Shown: in pieces, positions 9,182 through 18,653 of the stretch | How the letters are laid out: each line of letters begins with the position of its first letter | How positions within the stretch are numbered: position 1 is the first letter of the stretch | Origin: Saprospiraceae bacterium | Lineage (GTDB): Bacteria; Bacteroidota; Bacteroidia; Chitinophagales; Saprospiraceae | Direction of reading: 5' to 3' | NCBI GenBank assembly: GCA_020631355.1 | Contig: JAHDHL010000001.1 | Span: 49,616-113,615 of the forward strand | DNA length: 64,000 nucleotides | Notes under the pieces: model-generated | Told to the model about the DNA's origin: nothing | What the model saw: the letters and a program-made list of their open reading frames with translations, nothing else | Database searches by the model: none | Position numbers and translations under genes: made by a program

Positions 9182-10090
9182 TCAATGGTGAACATCAAAA
9201 TCCTCTATGATGGAAAACAGCAACAATAAATCCTCATAAAACTCTCGCACCAATTCAAAACTCACATTGGACTGAAAGATATAGGGTTCCAATAAATCCC
9301 TATCCTCGGTCACTGCAATATAAATATTACTATCTATGAATGAAATATAGATTTCCTTTCCTATTTCCCTCCTTGCATTGACCAACATTTCCTGAACATC
9401 ACTGGAAAGCAATTGATACACAGGCGAACCCGATGTAGCGTACACCATGAATAATTGTTCAAAGAGTTCATTTTCCAATTCTATCGGAACAGCTCCATCC
9501 CTGGTGAATAACTTTATGGAACGGGTCAGGTATTGCTTGAATTCCTCTGGTAGGATATAAATCTTCCCCTTGAGTCGTTCCTCGAATTTGGCCTTGAGCA
9601 TCACACCCCGGAAAACATAATTCAACCGACTCCTAACCTGGGAAAATTCCCTTACATTCAACTCCCCCATCTCAAATTCCACTTCCCCGATCCTACCTTG
9701 TATAAAATCCTCTCCCTGATAACTTGGTGCATCACTAGAAAAAATACGGGATGCCATAAAATCCTTTTTAGGGAAAGTCCTTTTAGGAAAATATTCGAAT
9801 TTATCCAGTGCAATAAAATCGAGAATCAAATTGATAATCCTAGGTTTGAAACCAATAACGAATTTCCGAATTTGGTAGAAAAGAAAAGCAATATAAAGGG
9901 ATAGCGGAATCATCATAAAAAGTGTGATGAAAAATATATTCACATAAAATTCAAAAATGATAATTCCCGTAAGTACAAATATTGAAATGAACAACAACCA
10001 AAGCAAACGAACACGCTTTCGTTCCTGCCGTACCAATTCCGGATGAATGGTATGATTGTAATAAATCCTGAATTCCTGTAAGCTATTCAT
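9182..10090 (-). CDS. DUF3137 membrane protein
   Basis: A 302-residue protein with two adjacent transmembrane helices (~28-48 and ~52-72) near the N terminus, followed by a ~220-residue soluble domain. Features such as FSQVRSRLNYVFRGVMLKAKFEERLKG, split across a strand-helix unit, and the ending FEDLLLLF-type helix match DUF3137. Members are inner-membrane proteins of unknown function. The gene stands alone between a terminator and a divergent glycosyltransferase. Confidence 0.8.
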   Translation of the reverse strand: MNSLQEFRIYYNHTIHPELVRQERKRVRLLWLLFISIFVLTGIIIFEFYVNIFFITLFMMIPLSLYIAFLFYQIRKFVIGFKPRIINLILDFIALDKFEYFPKRTFPKKDFMASRIFSSDAPSYQGEDFIQGRIGEVEFEMGELNVREFSQVRSRLNYVFRGVMLKAKFEERLKGKIYILPEEFKQYLTRSIKLFTRDGAVPIELENELFEQLFMVYATSGSPVYQLLSSDVQEMLVNARREIGKEIYISFIDSNIYIAVTEDRDLLEPYIFQSNVSFELVREFYEDLLLLFSIIEDFDVHH

Positions 10091-10201
10091 TATCGAATCC
10101 GATGATTCCTTTTTTCATAAAATTGTTATGGCGTATCCCAATTCAATGATTTAATGTACAATCATTGAGAAGTTTAGTAGCAAGTTAGTATTTTCCCGAA
10201 A

Positions 10202-11197
10202 ATGAATGAACTAATTTCCATCATAATGCCCGTTAGGAATACGGCCGAGTACCTTAGGGAATGCTTGGAATCCATCCTTCAACAAAGTCATACACAATGG
10301 GAATTATGGGCCATAGATGACCATTCCGATGATGAAAGTCCCGATATACTAGAAGCCTATTCCGCCAAAGATAGTCGCATACATTACCTACCCAACCAGG
10401 GAAAAGGCATCATCCCTGCATTGCGCCTAGCCTATATGAATAGTAGGGGCAACCTAATTACCAGAATGGATTCTGATGATAAAATGGCCCCAACAAAACT
10501 GGAGTCCATGAAAGATGTACTCCTTGAAAAAGGGAAAGGGCATCTTGCAGTAGGCTTGGTGGAATACTTTTCGAACCTTGAAATGGGACAAGGCTATCTC
10601 AGGTATGCCGAATGGCTGAACGGGCTGACATCAGAAGCACGAAATTTTTCTGAGATTTATAAGGAATGTGTCATTCCATCTCCTTGCTGGATGATTCACC
10701 GAAGTGATTTGGATACCTGTGGGGCTTTTGCTCCTGACACTTATCCTGAGGATTATGACCTATGTTTCCGGTTCATGGAAAATGAGTTGAAAATTGCACC
10801 TGTAAAGCAAATCCTACACTTTTGGCGAGACCATAATTCAAGGGCATCAAGGAACGACCCTAATTATCTGGATAACAGATTCACTCCCATCAAGGTCAAA
10901 TATTTTATTCGACTCCATTATTCCAAAAAAGAAAAATTATTCCTTTGGGGAGCAGGAAAAAAAGGAAAGAATATTGCCAAGGAATTCATTCGCAATAATG
11001 TTCCTTTCGAATGGGTGTGTGATAATAAAAATAAAATCGGAAAGGATATTTATGATGTCCGATTACAACATTATGATGTAATCCCCCATCATCAGAATAC
11101 TAAAATCATTGTATCCGTTTCTTCGCCCGAAGGTATCATTGAAATAAAAAAATGGTTGGAACAGCATCAAATCAATACTGCATATTTTTTCTCCTGA
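10202..11197 (+). CDS. Family 2 glycosyltransferase with C-terminal Rossmann-like domain
   Basis: Residues ~4-230 form a GT-A glycosyltransferase: SIIMPVRN at the start, IDDHSDDES for the nucleotide, MDSDDKM as the DxD metal site, and YPEDYDLCFR as the acceptor/base region. After a linker, residues ~243-331 make a second domain beginning LFLWGAGKKGKNIAKEF, a glycine-rich dinucleotide-binding-like turn followed by alternating strands and helices. This tail is not part of the usual GT2 fold. The enzyme likely transfers a sugar to surface polysaccharide or lipid; donor and acceptor are unknown. No polysaccharide cluster is nearby. Confidence 0.85.
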   Translation: MNELISIIMPVRNTAEYLRECLESILQQSHTQWELWAIDDHSDDESPDILEAYSAKDSRIHYLPNQGKGIIPALRLAYMNSRGNLITRMDSDDKMAPTKLESMKDVLLEKGKGHLAVGLVEYFSNLEMGQGYLRYAEWLNGLTSEARNFSEIYKECVIPSPCWMIHRSDLDTCGAFAPDTYPEDYDLCFRFMENELKIAPVKQILHFWRDHNSRASRNDPNYLDNRFTPIKVKYFIRLHYSKKEKLFLWGAGKKGKNIAKEFIRNNVPFEWVCDNKNKIGKDIYDVRLQHYDVIPHHQNTKIIVSVSSPEGIIEIKKWLEQHQINTAYFFS

Positions 11198-11220
11198 ATA
11201 ATTAAAACACCGGGTGAATA

Positions 11221-14200
11221 CTAATCATCCAAATCACCCGCATCCTCATCGGAAAAAGAATCCACCATTACATTTTTCTTCACGAAATTGCACCACTTAC
11301 AAGTATCTTTCCCACACCCCTCGTAGAATTCCTGATTCATAATGGATTTATAGCTATCCACCATCATTTCGCCTACATGGTTTTCATATTCCTCATCAAA
11401 TCTTAATGGCTTCACAGGGAATTCGTTCTTTCTATCTGTTTCCAAATAAGCTATTTCTCCTTGTATGATACGCCTTGGATTATCCCTATAATTCTCATAA
11501 AGAATCTTATAAAAATAGAGTTGTCTCCAATAAATACCTCCCTCAGGATTCTTTTCTGTCGGAGTCTTTAATTTCTTATCATCAAGACTTCCTGTTTTAT
11601 AATCCACCACCTTGGCTTGCTGGTCGCCCAAATTCACTACCTTATCCAAGGAGCCTTTGAGAGGGACACCTCTGAATTCCACATTCCGAATATCCATTTC
11701 GGGAATAACACTTTTTTCCCATGTTGCGATATTTGATGAATAATAGGCTTTCAGATTCCGTTTTCCCATATTCATTCTTCGATTGTATCCTTTCTTAGAG
11801 AAATAATGCCTGCGGCGTTTCATTTCCTTTTCAAAGAAATCCACGAGTTCATCCCTTTCGGGGAATTCCCGTTTTTCATCCGCCAGCATCCTATCAAAGA
11901 GTCGCTTCAAGGCATTGTGCATACAGGTTCCGTAGGTTGCAGCCTCATTGGGCACACTCGGAATCCTAAGTACATATTCATAATAGAAACTCAGTGGACA
12001 GCTCTGATAACGATTCATCGAGGAGACACTCAGCACGAAGCCCTCCAGAAGTTCTGCAACTGCATCCCTTTCCTGTGCATCTATGGTCGGAGCTTCCAAT
12101 TCCATGAGGAGTAATCCCTGGATGGCAATGATATCTTCGGGTTCCAATACCCTTTCTTCCACCGTCAGGCCCAACTGGTCTTCCCTTAATAACTCATCTA
12201 TGAATTGCGACCTCGGCAGCGGAGATGCATCATTATTCTTCTCTGCATAGGAAATGTAGAGCCTTTCCTTAGCCCTTGTCATTGCTACATAAAACAATCG
12301 CCTGCGTGCTTCCAATGCATCGCTTTCCTCGCTGGATTGCGTAATCGTTTCCGGTAGGAAAAAATTATATCGCTTACCTGCTGCGGTAGCGTCCCAATCC
12401 TTACCTGCATCCACCATGAACACTACCTGGAACTCCAAGCCCTTGGAACCATGGGCAGTCAAAAGATTCACGCCGTTTTCTGCAGAAATCGTCTTATTGA
12501 CACCAATAGGGAGTTTGTTATCATCCATATTGGATAGGATATCCAATAATCGCTTGACCGTTAGTCTTGGATTCTTATCCGTTTCCTTTCTTACGAAATC
12601 GAAGAAGGTACCAATGATTTGTAGTAGCCATGATTTTTCATCATGTTCCAAAACGTGCTTCAATAGTCCACTCCTGTTAATCAATCGCTCCAAGAACGCC
12701 AGACATCTATAATTTCCTATATCCGCTAACAAGCCATTGATTAATTCAGAGAATCTATAAATCGCTTCCGGATGCCTGAATTCAATCTTGTCCAACTCCT
12801 CCGGATTCTCAATCACAGCCCTCCACGAAATATTCCTGACTTGCCCGTATTTGGACATGTAATTGGATAACTTATTCAAGTCTGACGGATGGATACCCAA
12901 ATAATCAAAGTGCATGAGTTTGAACAGGAATTCCTCTCCTGTATTGGGTGTCTTATATTCAAAGTAGAGATACTCCAAAAAAGTCCTTAGGTTATCCACT
13001 AAAGGCAAATCCAGAATATTGACCCTCCGTTTGGTATTGTATGGAATCCTTTTCCTCTCTAAAAGGGCAATGATATTCCTTGCTTGCTTATGCTTCGCAT
13101 AGATAACCGCTACCTCGTTCAAGGGGAAGCCATTCTGATGTAATCTTTCGATTTCATTGGCGATGGCAGCATCCTCGTGCATCTTGTTCGGATACTGGAT
13201 AATCTTTGGCAGGATGACGGATTGTGCAAATTCATCACTTCTTGCCACCAAACTCTTTTCGAGTCCCTCGATATTCCTTATGATGCGCTCATTGTTATGA
13301 TCAATGATTTTCTTGGAAGCATCGAGTATGTGTTGCGAAGACCTGTAATTATCCTTCAACATCACCAATTGGATTCCGGGTTGGTGTTCCTTATAGAAAT
13401 CCATGATATTCCTCAGTCTTGCACCTTGGAATTCGAAGATGGACTGGTCATCATCACCCACCACGAATACATTGGGATTATCCCAATATTTGATGAGTGA
13501 TGCAAGTATCTTGTTCTGACTTCCATTCGTATCCTGATATTCATCCACCAAGAAATAAAGATATTGTTCCTGATACTGTCTCAACAAGGCCTCGTTTTGC
13601 TTGAATTCCTCCAGTACCCAATGAATCATATCCTCGTAATCGTATCGATTACGCTCTTTCATCTTCTTCTTATAGGTATCAAAAAGTTGCGTACCTACCC
13701 TCAGTTTTTCCAAACGGTCCGTAATGGCATCCACTTTTTTCTGCTTGAGGTCGCCCATTTTGGAATGTTTCGTATTCCGTTTGTAGATATATTCTTCCCT
13801 TGCCGGAATACTTTCAAGATAACGGTCAATTTCTTTCTCGATATAATCAGGTGCCCAGTATTCTGACTTCATCTGCCTGAATAGGTTCCCCAAATGCGTC
13901 TCATAATGGTAGATATCCCAACGTCCTTTTTTGAGTATGTTATGCTCGGGCAACTCGTCTATCATTTCCCGTATGATTTCCACCCGTTCCAATTGGGATA
14001 CAGATTCCATTTCGAACCTTCCAAATAATTCCAGATTGTCCTGAATAATTGTATTACAAAAAGAGTGGAAAGTATAGATATGCACCTTATGTGCATCAGG
14101 GCCAATGAATTGCTGAAGACGGTCCCTCATGGCCAGTACACCTGCGTCCGTAAAGGTCAGGCATAGAATGTTATGGGGCTGGGTATCTGTTTCTTTCAGG

Positions 14201-14367
14201 ATATTACCGATTCTTGCAGAAAGAATATGGGTTTTCCCCGTGCCTGGCCCAGCAATGACTAATACGGGTCCAGCAATATTGGTTACTGCTATACGTTGGC
14301 TAGGATTGAGATTCCTCAATTCCTCCTCAAACAACTCATTGAACCGTTTCCTTACCTCTTCGCTCAA
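11221..14367 (-). CDS. UvrD/Rep-type DNA helicase fused to a PD-(D/E)XK nuclease
   Basis: A 1048-residue repair enzyme. Q motif Gln24, Walker A GPGTGKT (40-46), LVDEYQDT (motif II), GDDDQSIFEFQGA (III), LLTAHGSKGLEF (V) and RRLFYVAMTRAKERL (VI) define a superfamily 1A helicase. The C-terminal ~250 residues hold an AddB/RecB-like nuclease: RYQSCPLSFYYEY, then GSLDK with the catalytic Asp, VVDYKTG with the catalytic Lys, and CGKDTCKWC. The cysteine spacing suggests a 4Fe-4S cluster as in AddB. It probably resects DNA ends or processes stalled forks. The start is a TTG; no in-frame ATG precedes conserved sequence. Confidence 0.92.
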   Translation of the reverse strand: MSEEVRKRFNELFEEELRNLNPSQRIAVTNIAGPVLVIAGPGTGKTHILSARIGNILKETDTQPHNILCLTFTDAGVLAMRDRLQQFIGPDAHKVHIYTFHSFCNTIIQDNLELFGRFEMESVSQLERVEIIREMIDELPEHNILKKGRWDIYHYETHLGNLFRQMKSEYWAPDYIEKEIDRYLESIPAREEYIYKRNTKHSKMGDLKQKKVDAITDRLEKLRVGTQLFDTYKKKMKERNRYDYEDMIHWVLEEFKQNEALLRQYQEQYLYFLVDEYQDTNGSQNKILASLIKYWDNPNVFVVGDDDQSIFEFQGARLRNIMDFYKEHQPGIQLVMLKDNYRSSQHILDASKKIIDHNNERIIRNIEGLEKSLVARSDEFAQSVILPKIIQYPNKMHEDAAIANEIERLHQNGFPLNEVAVIYAKHKQARNIIALLERKRIPYNTKRRVNILDLPLVDNLRTFLEYLYFEYKTPNTGEEFLFKLMHFDYLGIHPSDLNKLSNYMSKYGQVRNISWRAVIENPEELDKIEFRHPEAIYRFSELINGLLADIGNYRCLAFLERLINRSGLLKHVLEHDEKSWLLQIIGTFFDFVRKETDKNPRLTVKRLLDILSNMDDNKLPIGVNKTISAENGVNLLTAHGSKGLEFQVVFMVDAGKDWDATAAGKRYNFFLPETITQSSEESDALEARRRLFYVAMTRAKERLYISYAEKNNDASPLPRSQFIDELLREDQLGLTVEERVLEPEDIIAIQGLLLMELEAPTIDAQERDAVAELLEGFVLSVSSMNRYQSCPLSFYYEYVLRIPSVPNEAATYGTCMHNALKRLFDRMLADEKREFPERDELVDFFEKEMKRRRHYFSKKGYNRRMNMGKRNLKAYYSSNIATWEKSVIPEMDIRNVEFRGVPLKGSLDKVVNLGDQQAKVVDYKTGSLDDKKLKTPTEKNPEGGIYWRQLYFYKILYENYRDNPRRIIQGEIAYLETDRKNEFPVKPLRFDEEYENHVGEMMVDSYKSIMNQEFYEGCGKDTCKWCNFVKKNVMVDSFSDEDAGDLDD

Positions 14368-14583
14368 GGGATATTGTATTAGGATAAAGTAATATGATTC
14401 CTTTTACACCTAAGTGGCATTCGCACTGTGGATTACCATAGGTAATAAACAAGAGGCTTTCAAAATTGTAGATTTTCAACCAGCCCTAAATTACCTATTC
14501 TTCAGTATAGAATGTGAAAATAGGGAAATTTGTTGGCATGCAATGGATATGCACACAAAGCAAAAAACAGGTTTGGTGAAAAT

Positions 14584-14607
14584 AATTTTTAGACGAGTCT
14601 AAAAATT
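14584..14607. promoter_or_regulatory. Operator palindrome for the DtxR/MntR-type regulator
   Basis: A perfect inverted repeat has 11-bp arms (14584-14594 and 14597-14607) around a 2-nt centre, core TTTAGACGAGTCTAAA. It ends 16 bp before the regulator's ATG and 3 bp before TATATTTG (14611-14618), which matches the Bacteroidota -7 consensus TAnnTTTG. Size, symmetry and position fit an autoregulatory metal-repressor site. Binding by this regulator is inferred. Confidence 0.75.
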
Positions 14608-14623
14608 GCATATATTTGCATTT

Positions 14624-15283
14624 ATGTTATCTCAAGCAGAAGAAAATTATCTCAAGGCCATTTTCAAACTCTCGGAAAAGCAGGAGGGGTCCATCAGTAC
14701 CAATTCCATTGCCACTGAAATGAAAACTGCCGCCGCATCGGTCACGGACATGGTCAAGCGACTTTCCAAAAGTGGCTGCATACACTACGAACCCTACAGG
14801 GGTGTCACACTTTCAGAAAAAGGTGATGCCATCGCCAAGAACCTAGTCCGAAAACATAGAATCTGGGAAACTTTCCTGTTTGACAAACTGAATTTCACCT
14901 GGGATGAGGTACATGACCTGGCTGAACAACTCGAGCATATCCAGTCAGACGAACTCATCAACCGACTGGACCATTTGCTGGACTACCCCAAATTCGACCC
15001 ACATGGCGACCCGATACCCGATAAGGATGGGAACTTTGCACTAAGAGAGCAATATCCTCTTTCGGACATGGACACTGATTCGGAATCCATCATTATAGGT
15101 GTCAGGGAACATTCCAAGACATTCCTCAATTATCTGGAAAAAACCGGATTATTATTGGGGGCGGATATCAAATTGCTTGAAAAATTCGAATTTGACAATT
15201 CCATGAGAATCCTAATCAACCAAACCAAGGAACAAACCATTACCCAAAAGGTAAGCAACAATCTTTTTGTCAAAAAGAAATAG
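14624..15283 (+). CDS. DtxR/MntR-family metal-dependent repressor
   Basis: The start is set at ATG 14624 (MLSQAEENYLKAIF), which matches the usual family N terminus; a TTG at 14606 would lie inside the operator. A winged helix (~1-65) includes the recognition region AAASVTDMVKRLSKSG. The dimerisation domain carries likely metal ligands: a His in RKHRIW and the E-x2-E-H pattern within DLAEQLEHIQ, as in MntR/TroR. The C-terminal ~70 residues look like the SH3/FeoA-type domain of long family members. It is the first gene of an operon with a metal-binding protein and an ABC ATPase. It probably senses Mn, Fe or Zn and shuts its own operon off. Confidence 0.88.
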   Translation: MLSQAEENYLKAIFKLSEKQEGSISTNSIATEMKTAAASVTDMVKRLSKSGCIHYEPYRGVTLSEKGDAIAKNLVRKHRIWETFLFDKLNFTWDEVHDLAEQLEHIQSDELINRLDHLLDYPKFDPHGDPIPDKDGNFALREQYPLSDMDTDSESIIIGVREHSKTFLNYLEKTGLLLGADIKLLEKFEFDNSMRILINQTKEQTITQKVSNNLFVKKK

Positions 15284-15305
15284 TCTTTAAAACCGTTATA
15301 TCAAA

Positions 15306-16304
15306 ATGAGACACTTCCTAAGTATCCTAATCGTATCCCTTGTTACAACTTTCGCTTATTCCCAAGAAGAAAAGCCCTTGATTCTTGGAACGGCCTCCAT
15401 GATTTCAGATATGGCCACCAATATCTTCGGCGACAAGGCTAACGTCCAGAATATCGTTCCTATCGGAGGAGACCCTCATATGTTCGAGCCCACACCCAAA
15501 TCCGCACAGACAGTCAACAAAGCCAATCTCGTACTCATGAATGGCCTAACATTCGAGGGATGGCTCATGGAACTCGTGGAAAACTCAGGAACAAAGGCCA
15601 AGGTCATCACCACTACCGAGGGCGTCGATGTTATCAGCAGTGTCGATTATGCCAATTCGAGTGATCCACACGCTTGGATGAATGCGGCGAATGCTGTTAT
15701 TTATTCGGACAACATCAGAAAAGCTGCCATTGAACTCCTTCCAGAACATACGGATTATTTCAATGCCAATTTTGAAAAGTACAAAGCTGAACTCGAGGCA
15801 CTGGACCAATACATCATTGACCAAATCAATAGTATTCCTGAACAACAAAGGGTACTGATAACCTCACATGATGCATTCCAATATTATGGCCGCAAATATG
15901 GCATTCGTTTGGAATCGGCCATGGGTACATCAACGGAGGCGGATGCTCAGACATCTGACATCATGCAACTCAACAAGACCATCAAGGAAACGGGAGTCCC
16001 TGCCATTTTCGTGGAAAGCACCATCAACCCTAAGCTCATAGAGCAAGTTGCTACGGATAACAATATCATTATCGGAGGAGAATTGTTTGCCGATTCACTG
16101 GGCGATGAGGAATCAGGTGCTGACACCTACATCAAGATGATGAGACAGAATACGGATAAGATTGCCAACGCCCTCAAGCAAGAGAAAAAAGCGCCAGAAG
16201 CTATAAGTGCGGAAGAAAGTTCATTCGACGCCATGACAACAGGTATCCTAGGAATCATCGTGCTTCTACTTTTGGCATTCTTTGCACTACGCAGAAAGAG
16301 ATAA
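15306..16304 (+). CDS. TroA/ZnuA-type metal-binding protein with C-terminal membrane anchor
   Basis: A 332-residue member of the cluster A-I solute-binding family. A signal peptide (1-19, ending AYSQ) has no lipobox cysteine. Expected metal ligands are present: His58 in GGDPHMFEP, His in SDPHAWMN, Glu in FVESTINPK and Asp in ELFADSLGD. Oddly, the last ~25 residues form a transmembrane helix (TTGILGIIVLLLLAFFALR) ending in Arg/Lys, so the protein is probably tethered to the inner membrane by its C terminus rather than by lipid. It lies 22 bp after the repressor and 2 bp before the ATPase. The metal (Mn, Zn or Fe) cannot be fixed from sequence. Confidence 0.88.
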   Translation: MRHFLSILIVSLVTTFAYSQEEKPLILGTASMISDMATNIFGDKANVQNIVPIGGDPHMFEPTPKSAQTVNKANLVLMNGLTFEGWLMELVENSGTKAKVITTTEGVDVISSVDYANSSDPHAWMNAANAVIYSDNIRKAAIELLPEHTDYFNANFEKYKAELEALDQYIIDQINSIPEQQRVLITSHDAFQYYGRKYGIRLESAMGTSTEADAQTSDIMQLNKTIKETGVPAIFVESTINPKLIEQVATDNNIIIGGELFADSLGDEESGADTYIKMMRQNTDKIANALKQEKKAPEAISAEESSFDAMTTGILGIIVLLLLAFFALRRKR

Positions 16305-16306
16305 TT

Positions 16307-17032
16307 GTGGAAACTACCATATCCATAAAGAGCCTAAGTGTTTCCTACGAGGAAAAGATTGTATTGAAGGATGTGAATCTCAGCATCTTTCCGGGAAGAA
16401 TCACAGGAATCGTGGGTCCGAACGGAGCCGGAAAATCAACACTCTACAAGGCTATCCTCGGATTACTAGAACCCAATACAGGAAGCATCAGCATCCAAGG
16501 CCGTAAGGTCCATGATGTCCGCAAGAAAATGGCCTATGTCCCCCAGAAAGATGGAGTGAATTGGCAATTCCCTACTACGGTATATGACGTGGTACTGATG
16601 GGAAGGTTCCCTCATAAACGCATCTTCCAAATCCTGAGTTCGGAGGATCATCAAATTGCTGTTGATGCCATGCACAGTTTAGGTATTCATGAATTCAGGA
16701 ATCGGCAGATTGGAGCCTTATCCGGAGGACAGCAGCAACGGGTCTTCATCGCCAGGGCACTTTGCCAGCAAGCCGACATCATATTATTGGATGAACCTTT
16801 CGTTGGTGTTGATGTGAAAACAGAACAGCAAATCATCCAGATACTGAAGAATCTTTCAGACGAGGGCAAAACCATCATGATGATACATCATGACCTAACC
16901 AAGGTCAGAACGTACTTTGATGACATCATTCTTCTGAATAAGGAAATTATTGCCGATGGGCCTGTAGAAAGTACATTTACCAAAGCCAATATCAGCGAGG
17001 CTTTCAATGGTAAACTCACGTTATTCTCCTAA
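16307..17032 (+). CDS. Metal ABC transporter ATP-binding protein
   Basis: A 241-residue ABC ATPase of the MntB/TroB/ZnuC type. Walker A is GPNGAGKST (37-45), the signature is LSGGQQQR, Walker B is IILLDEP followed by FVGVD, and the switch His sits in MMIHHDLTKV. The start is GTG, 2 bp after the upstream stop, showing translational coupling. It should power import of the metal delivered by the upstream binding protein. No permease gene follows; a terminator comes 11 bp after the stop, so the membrane channel must be encoded elsewhere. Confidence 0.9.
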   Translation: METTISIKSLSVSYEEKIVLKDVNLSIFPGRITGIVGPNGAGKSTLYKAILGLLEPNTGSISIQGRKVHDVRKKMAYVPQKDGVNWQFPTTVYDVVLMGRFPHKRIFQILSSEDHQIAVDAMHSLGIHEFRNRQIGALSGGQQQRVFIARALCQQADIILLDEPFVGVDVKTEQQIIQILKNLSDEGKTIMMIHHDLTKVRTYFDDIILLNKEIIADGPVESTFTKANISEAFNGKLTLFS

Positions 17033-17341
17033 AAAAGAAAAAAGCAGTAAGAATCCCTTCCTACTGCCGTTTTTTGTTTTTGCCCCAAGCTAAAAAACTC
17101 TAAAGACAAACAAAATAAGTGTGTATTGTTCTAATACTTTCCAATGTACGACCATTACACATTCACGGCAAGTAATAAGGTGAAAAAAACAACACCAAAA
17201 AGCAAGATAATGTGACTCAAAACAATTAAAACATATTGAAAATATACATGTTTTTAAATCAAAAAATCATTGTTTTATAGATTATTTAAAAAATGTAACA
17301 ATGATGTTATGTGACAATTTTATATTATTTTTTTAACCTAT
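17033..17341. other. AT-rich intergenic region
   Basis: 309 bp between convergent genes. Apart from the terminator near its left end I see no gene or ordered structure; the right two-thirds are very A/T-rich. Confidence 0.5.
17044..17075 (+). terminator. Terminator of the metal-transport operon
   Basis: A 6-bp stem (17044-17049 with 17062-17067), extendable by three more pairs past one mismatch, is followed by T6 at 17070-17075. It closes the operon immediately after the ATPase gene. Confidence 0.75.
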
Positions 17342-18334
17342 TTAAACCTCTCTTTCCACTAATTTCATTGCAAAATCTTTCAATTCTTGGCACTTTTTTT
17401 CATCAACACCCAATTCTTTCAAACATAAAAAGGCATCGGTAGTATATTTCATCTTCACCCTTTCTGCTTCTTCCCTAATTCCCACCTCATTGAATAATTC
17501 GGTCACTTTTGCGATTCGTTCTTTTTCAGGCAATGTGCATTCTGAAGAATAGAAATACCTGATATCCTTTTCAAGTTGCCCCTCAGCCAATTCCAAAGCC
17601 CTCAGATAGAGATACGTTTTTTTATTCTGAGCAATATCCCCTCCAACTTTTTTCCCGAACTTCTCAGGATCACCGAATGTATCCAGAATATCATCCTGTA
17701 TTTGGAATGCCGTACCGACCAGATAACCGAACTTGCGAATCCATTCGTCCTGTTCCTTGGAAGCTCCCACACTTGCAGCACCCATTGCCATCCCCTCAGC
17801 CAATAATGCAGCAGTCTTGAGACGAATCATCCCTACATATTCGTCCAATACGACATCATCCCGTGTTTCGAAATCCATATCAATCTGCTGTCCCTCACAA
17901 ACAGCAACAGCTCCCTTAAGAAAATAATCCGTAATCCTACCCCTTCTTTCCGCATCTTGTATATGTTCCAGATGACGAAGGGATTCAATCATCATCAAGT
18001 CACCAGAAAGTATGGCGGTATTCCTATCCCATTTCATGTGAACCGTTTCCCGACCTCTCCTCAATGGAGCCTCATCCATGATGTCATCGTGAAGTAATGT
18101 GAAATTATGGAACAACTCCACACAGAACCCGACAGGTAACGCAGGGGAAACATCATCAACAAACAAATTAGCTGCCATCAGGATAAAAAGCGGGCGCATC
18201 CTTTTCCCCCCACCCTGAGCAATATAATGCATTGGGGCATAAAGCCCATTAGGCTGCTGTAGACTATATGGCTCTGTATGCTGCTTCCAATAATCCATGA
18301 AAAGCGGGAACAAATCTTCTTTTTTGTGGGACAT
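17342..18334 (-). CDS. Polyprenyl diphosphate synthase
   Basis: A 330-residue all-helical trans-prenyltransferase. The first aspartate-rich motif is LLHDDIMDEAPLRRG and the second is FQIQDDILDTFGD; both bind Mg-diphosphate. The GGKRMRP motif near residue ~55 contributes isopentenyl-diphosphate binding. Length fits farnesyl/geranylgeranyl or longer-chain synthases. Residues before the first DDxxD (FCVELFHNFTLL) suggest a short-to-medium product, but chain length is uncertain. It would use the isopentenyl units made through the HMG-CoA reductase encoded near 45 kb. Single gene, minus strand. Confidence 0.9.
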   Translation of the reverse strand: MSHKKEDLFPLFMDYWKQHTEPYSLQQPNGLYAPMHYIAQGGGKRMRPLFILMAANLFVDDVSPALPVGFCVELFHNFTLLHDDIMDEAPLRRGRETVHMKWDRNTAILSGDLMMIESLRHLEHIQDAERRGRITDYFLKGAVAVCEGQQIDMDFETRDDVVLDEYVGMIRLKTAALLAEGMAMGAASVGASKEQDEWIRKFGYLVGTAFQIQDDILDTFGDPEKFGKKVGGDIAQNKKTYLYLRALELAEGQLEKDIRYFYSSECTLPEKERIAKVTELFNEVGIREEAERVKMKYTTDAFLCLKELGVDEKKCQELKDFAMKLVEREV

Positions 18335-18653
18335 CTAGTTAAATTATTTCAAAAGTGAAGCAATGACAATGTGTGCAAAGTTACTTTAACCTATTTTTGG
18401 GACAAGTGTTTACAGCATTTAATTAAGTACGGATTCAAGAGTATGTTCCGAATTGACTCATTCATTTACAAATGCCACTTTTACGATTACACTTCAGCCA
18501 TTACAAAACTTTTAATCCAAGGATACGGTTCTTACAATGCGCTTTATCTAATCAAAAAAATGACTATCCCTTGTAAAAGAGTAAAACGATAGCATACTTA
18601 TATGTTTTCTGAATCAGACCAAATCACTCATTAGTCAGTAGAATCAACAAATC
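18335..18653. promoter_or_regulatory. Divergent intergenic region, prenyl synthase / DUF3109
   Basis: 319 bp between two divergent starts. It contains a 73-codon open frame (18371-18592) with no recognisable features, which I do not call. Promoters for both flanking genes must lie here, but no clear motif pair stands out. Confidence 0.45.

Noticed and set aside
18371-18592. 73-codon plus-strand open frame upstream of the DUF3109 gene
   Set aside because: No recognisable features and it begins next to the prenyl synthase start, where promoter sequence is expected.
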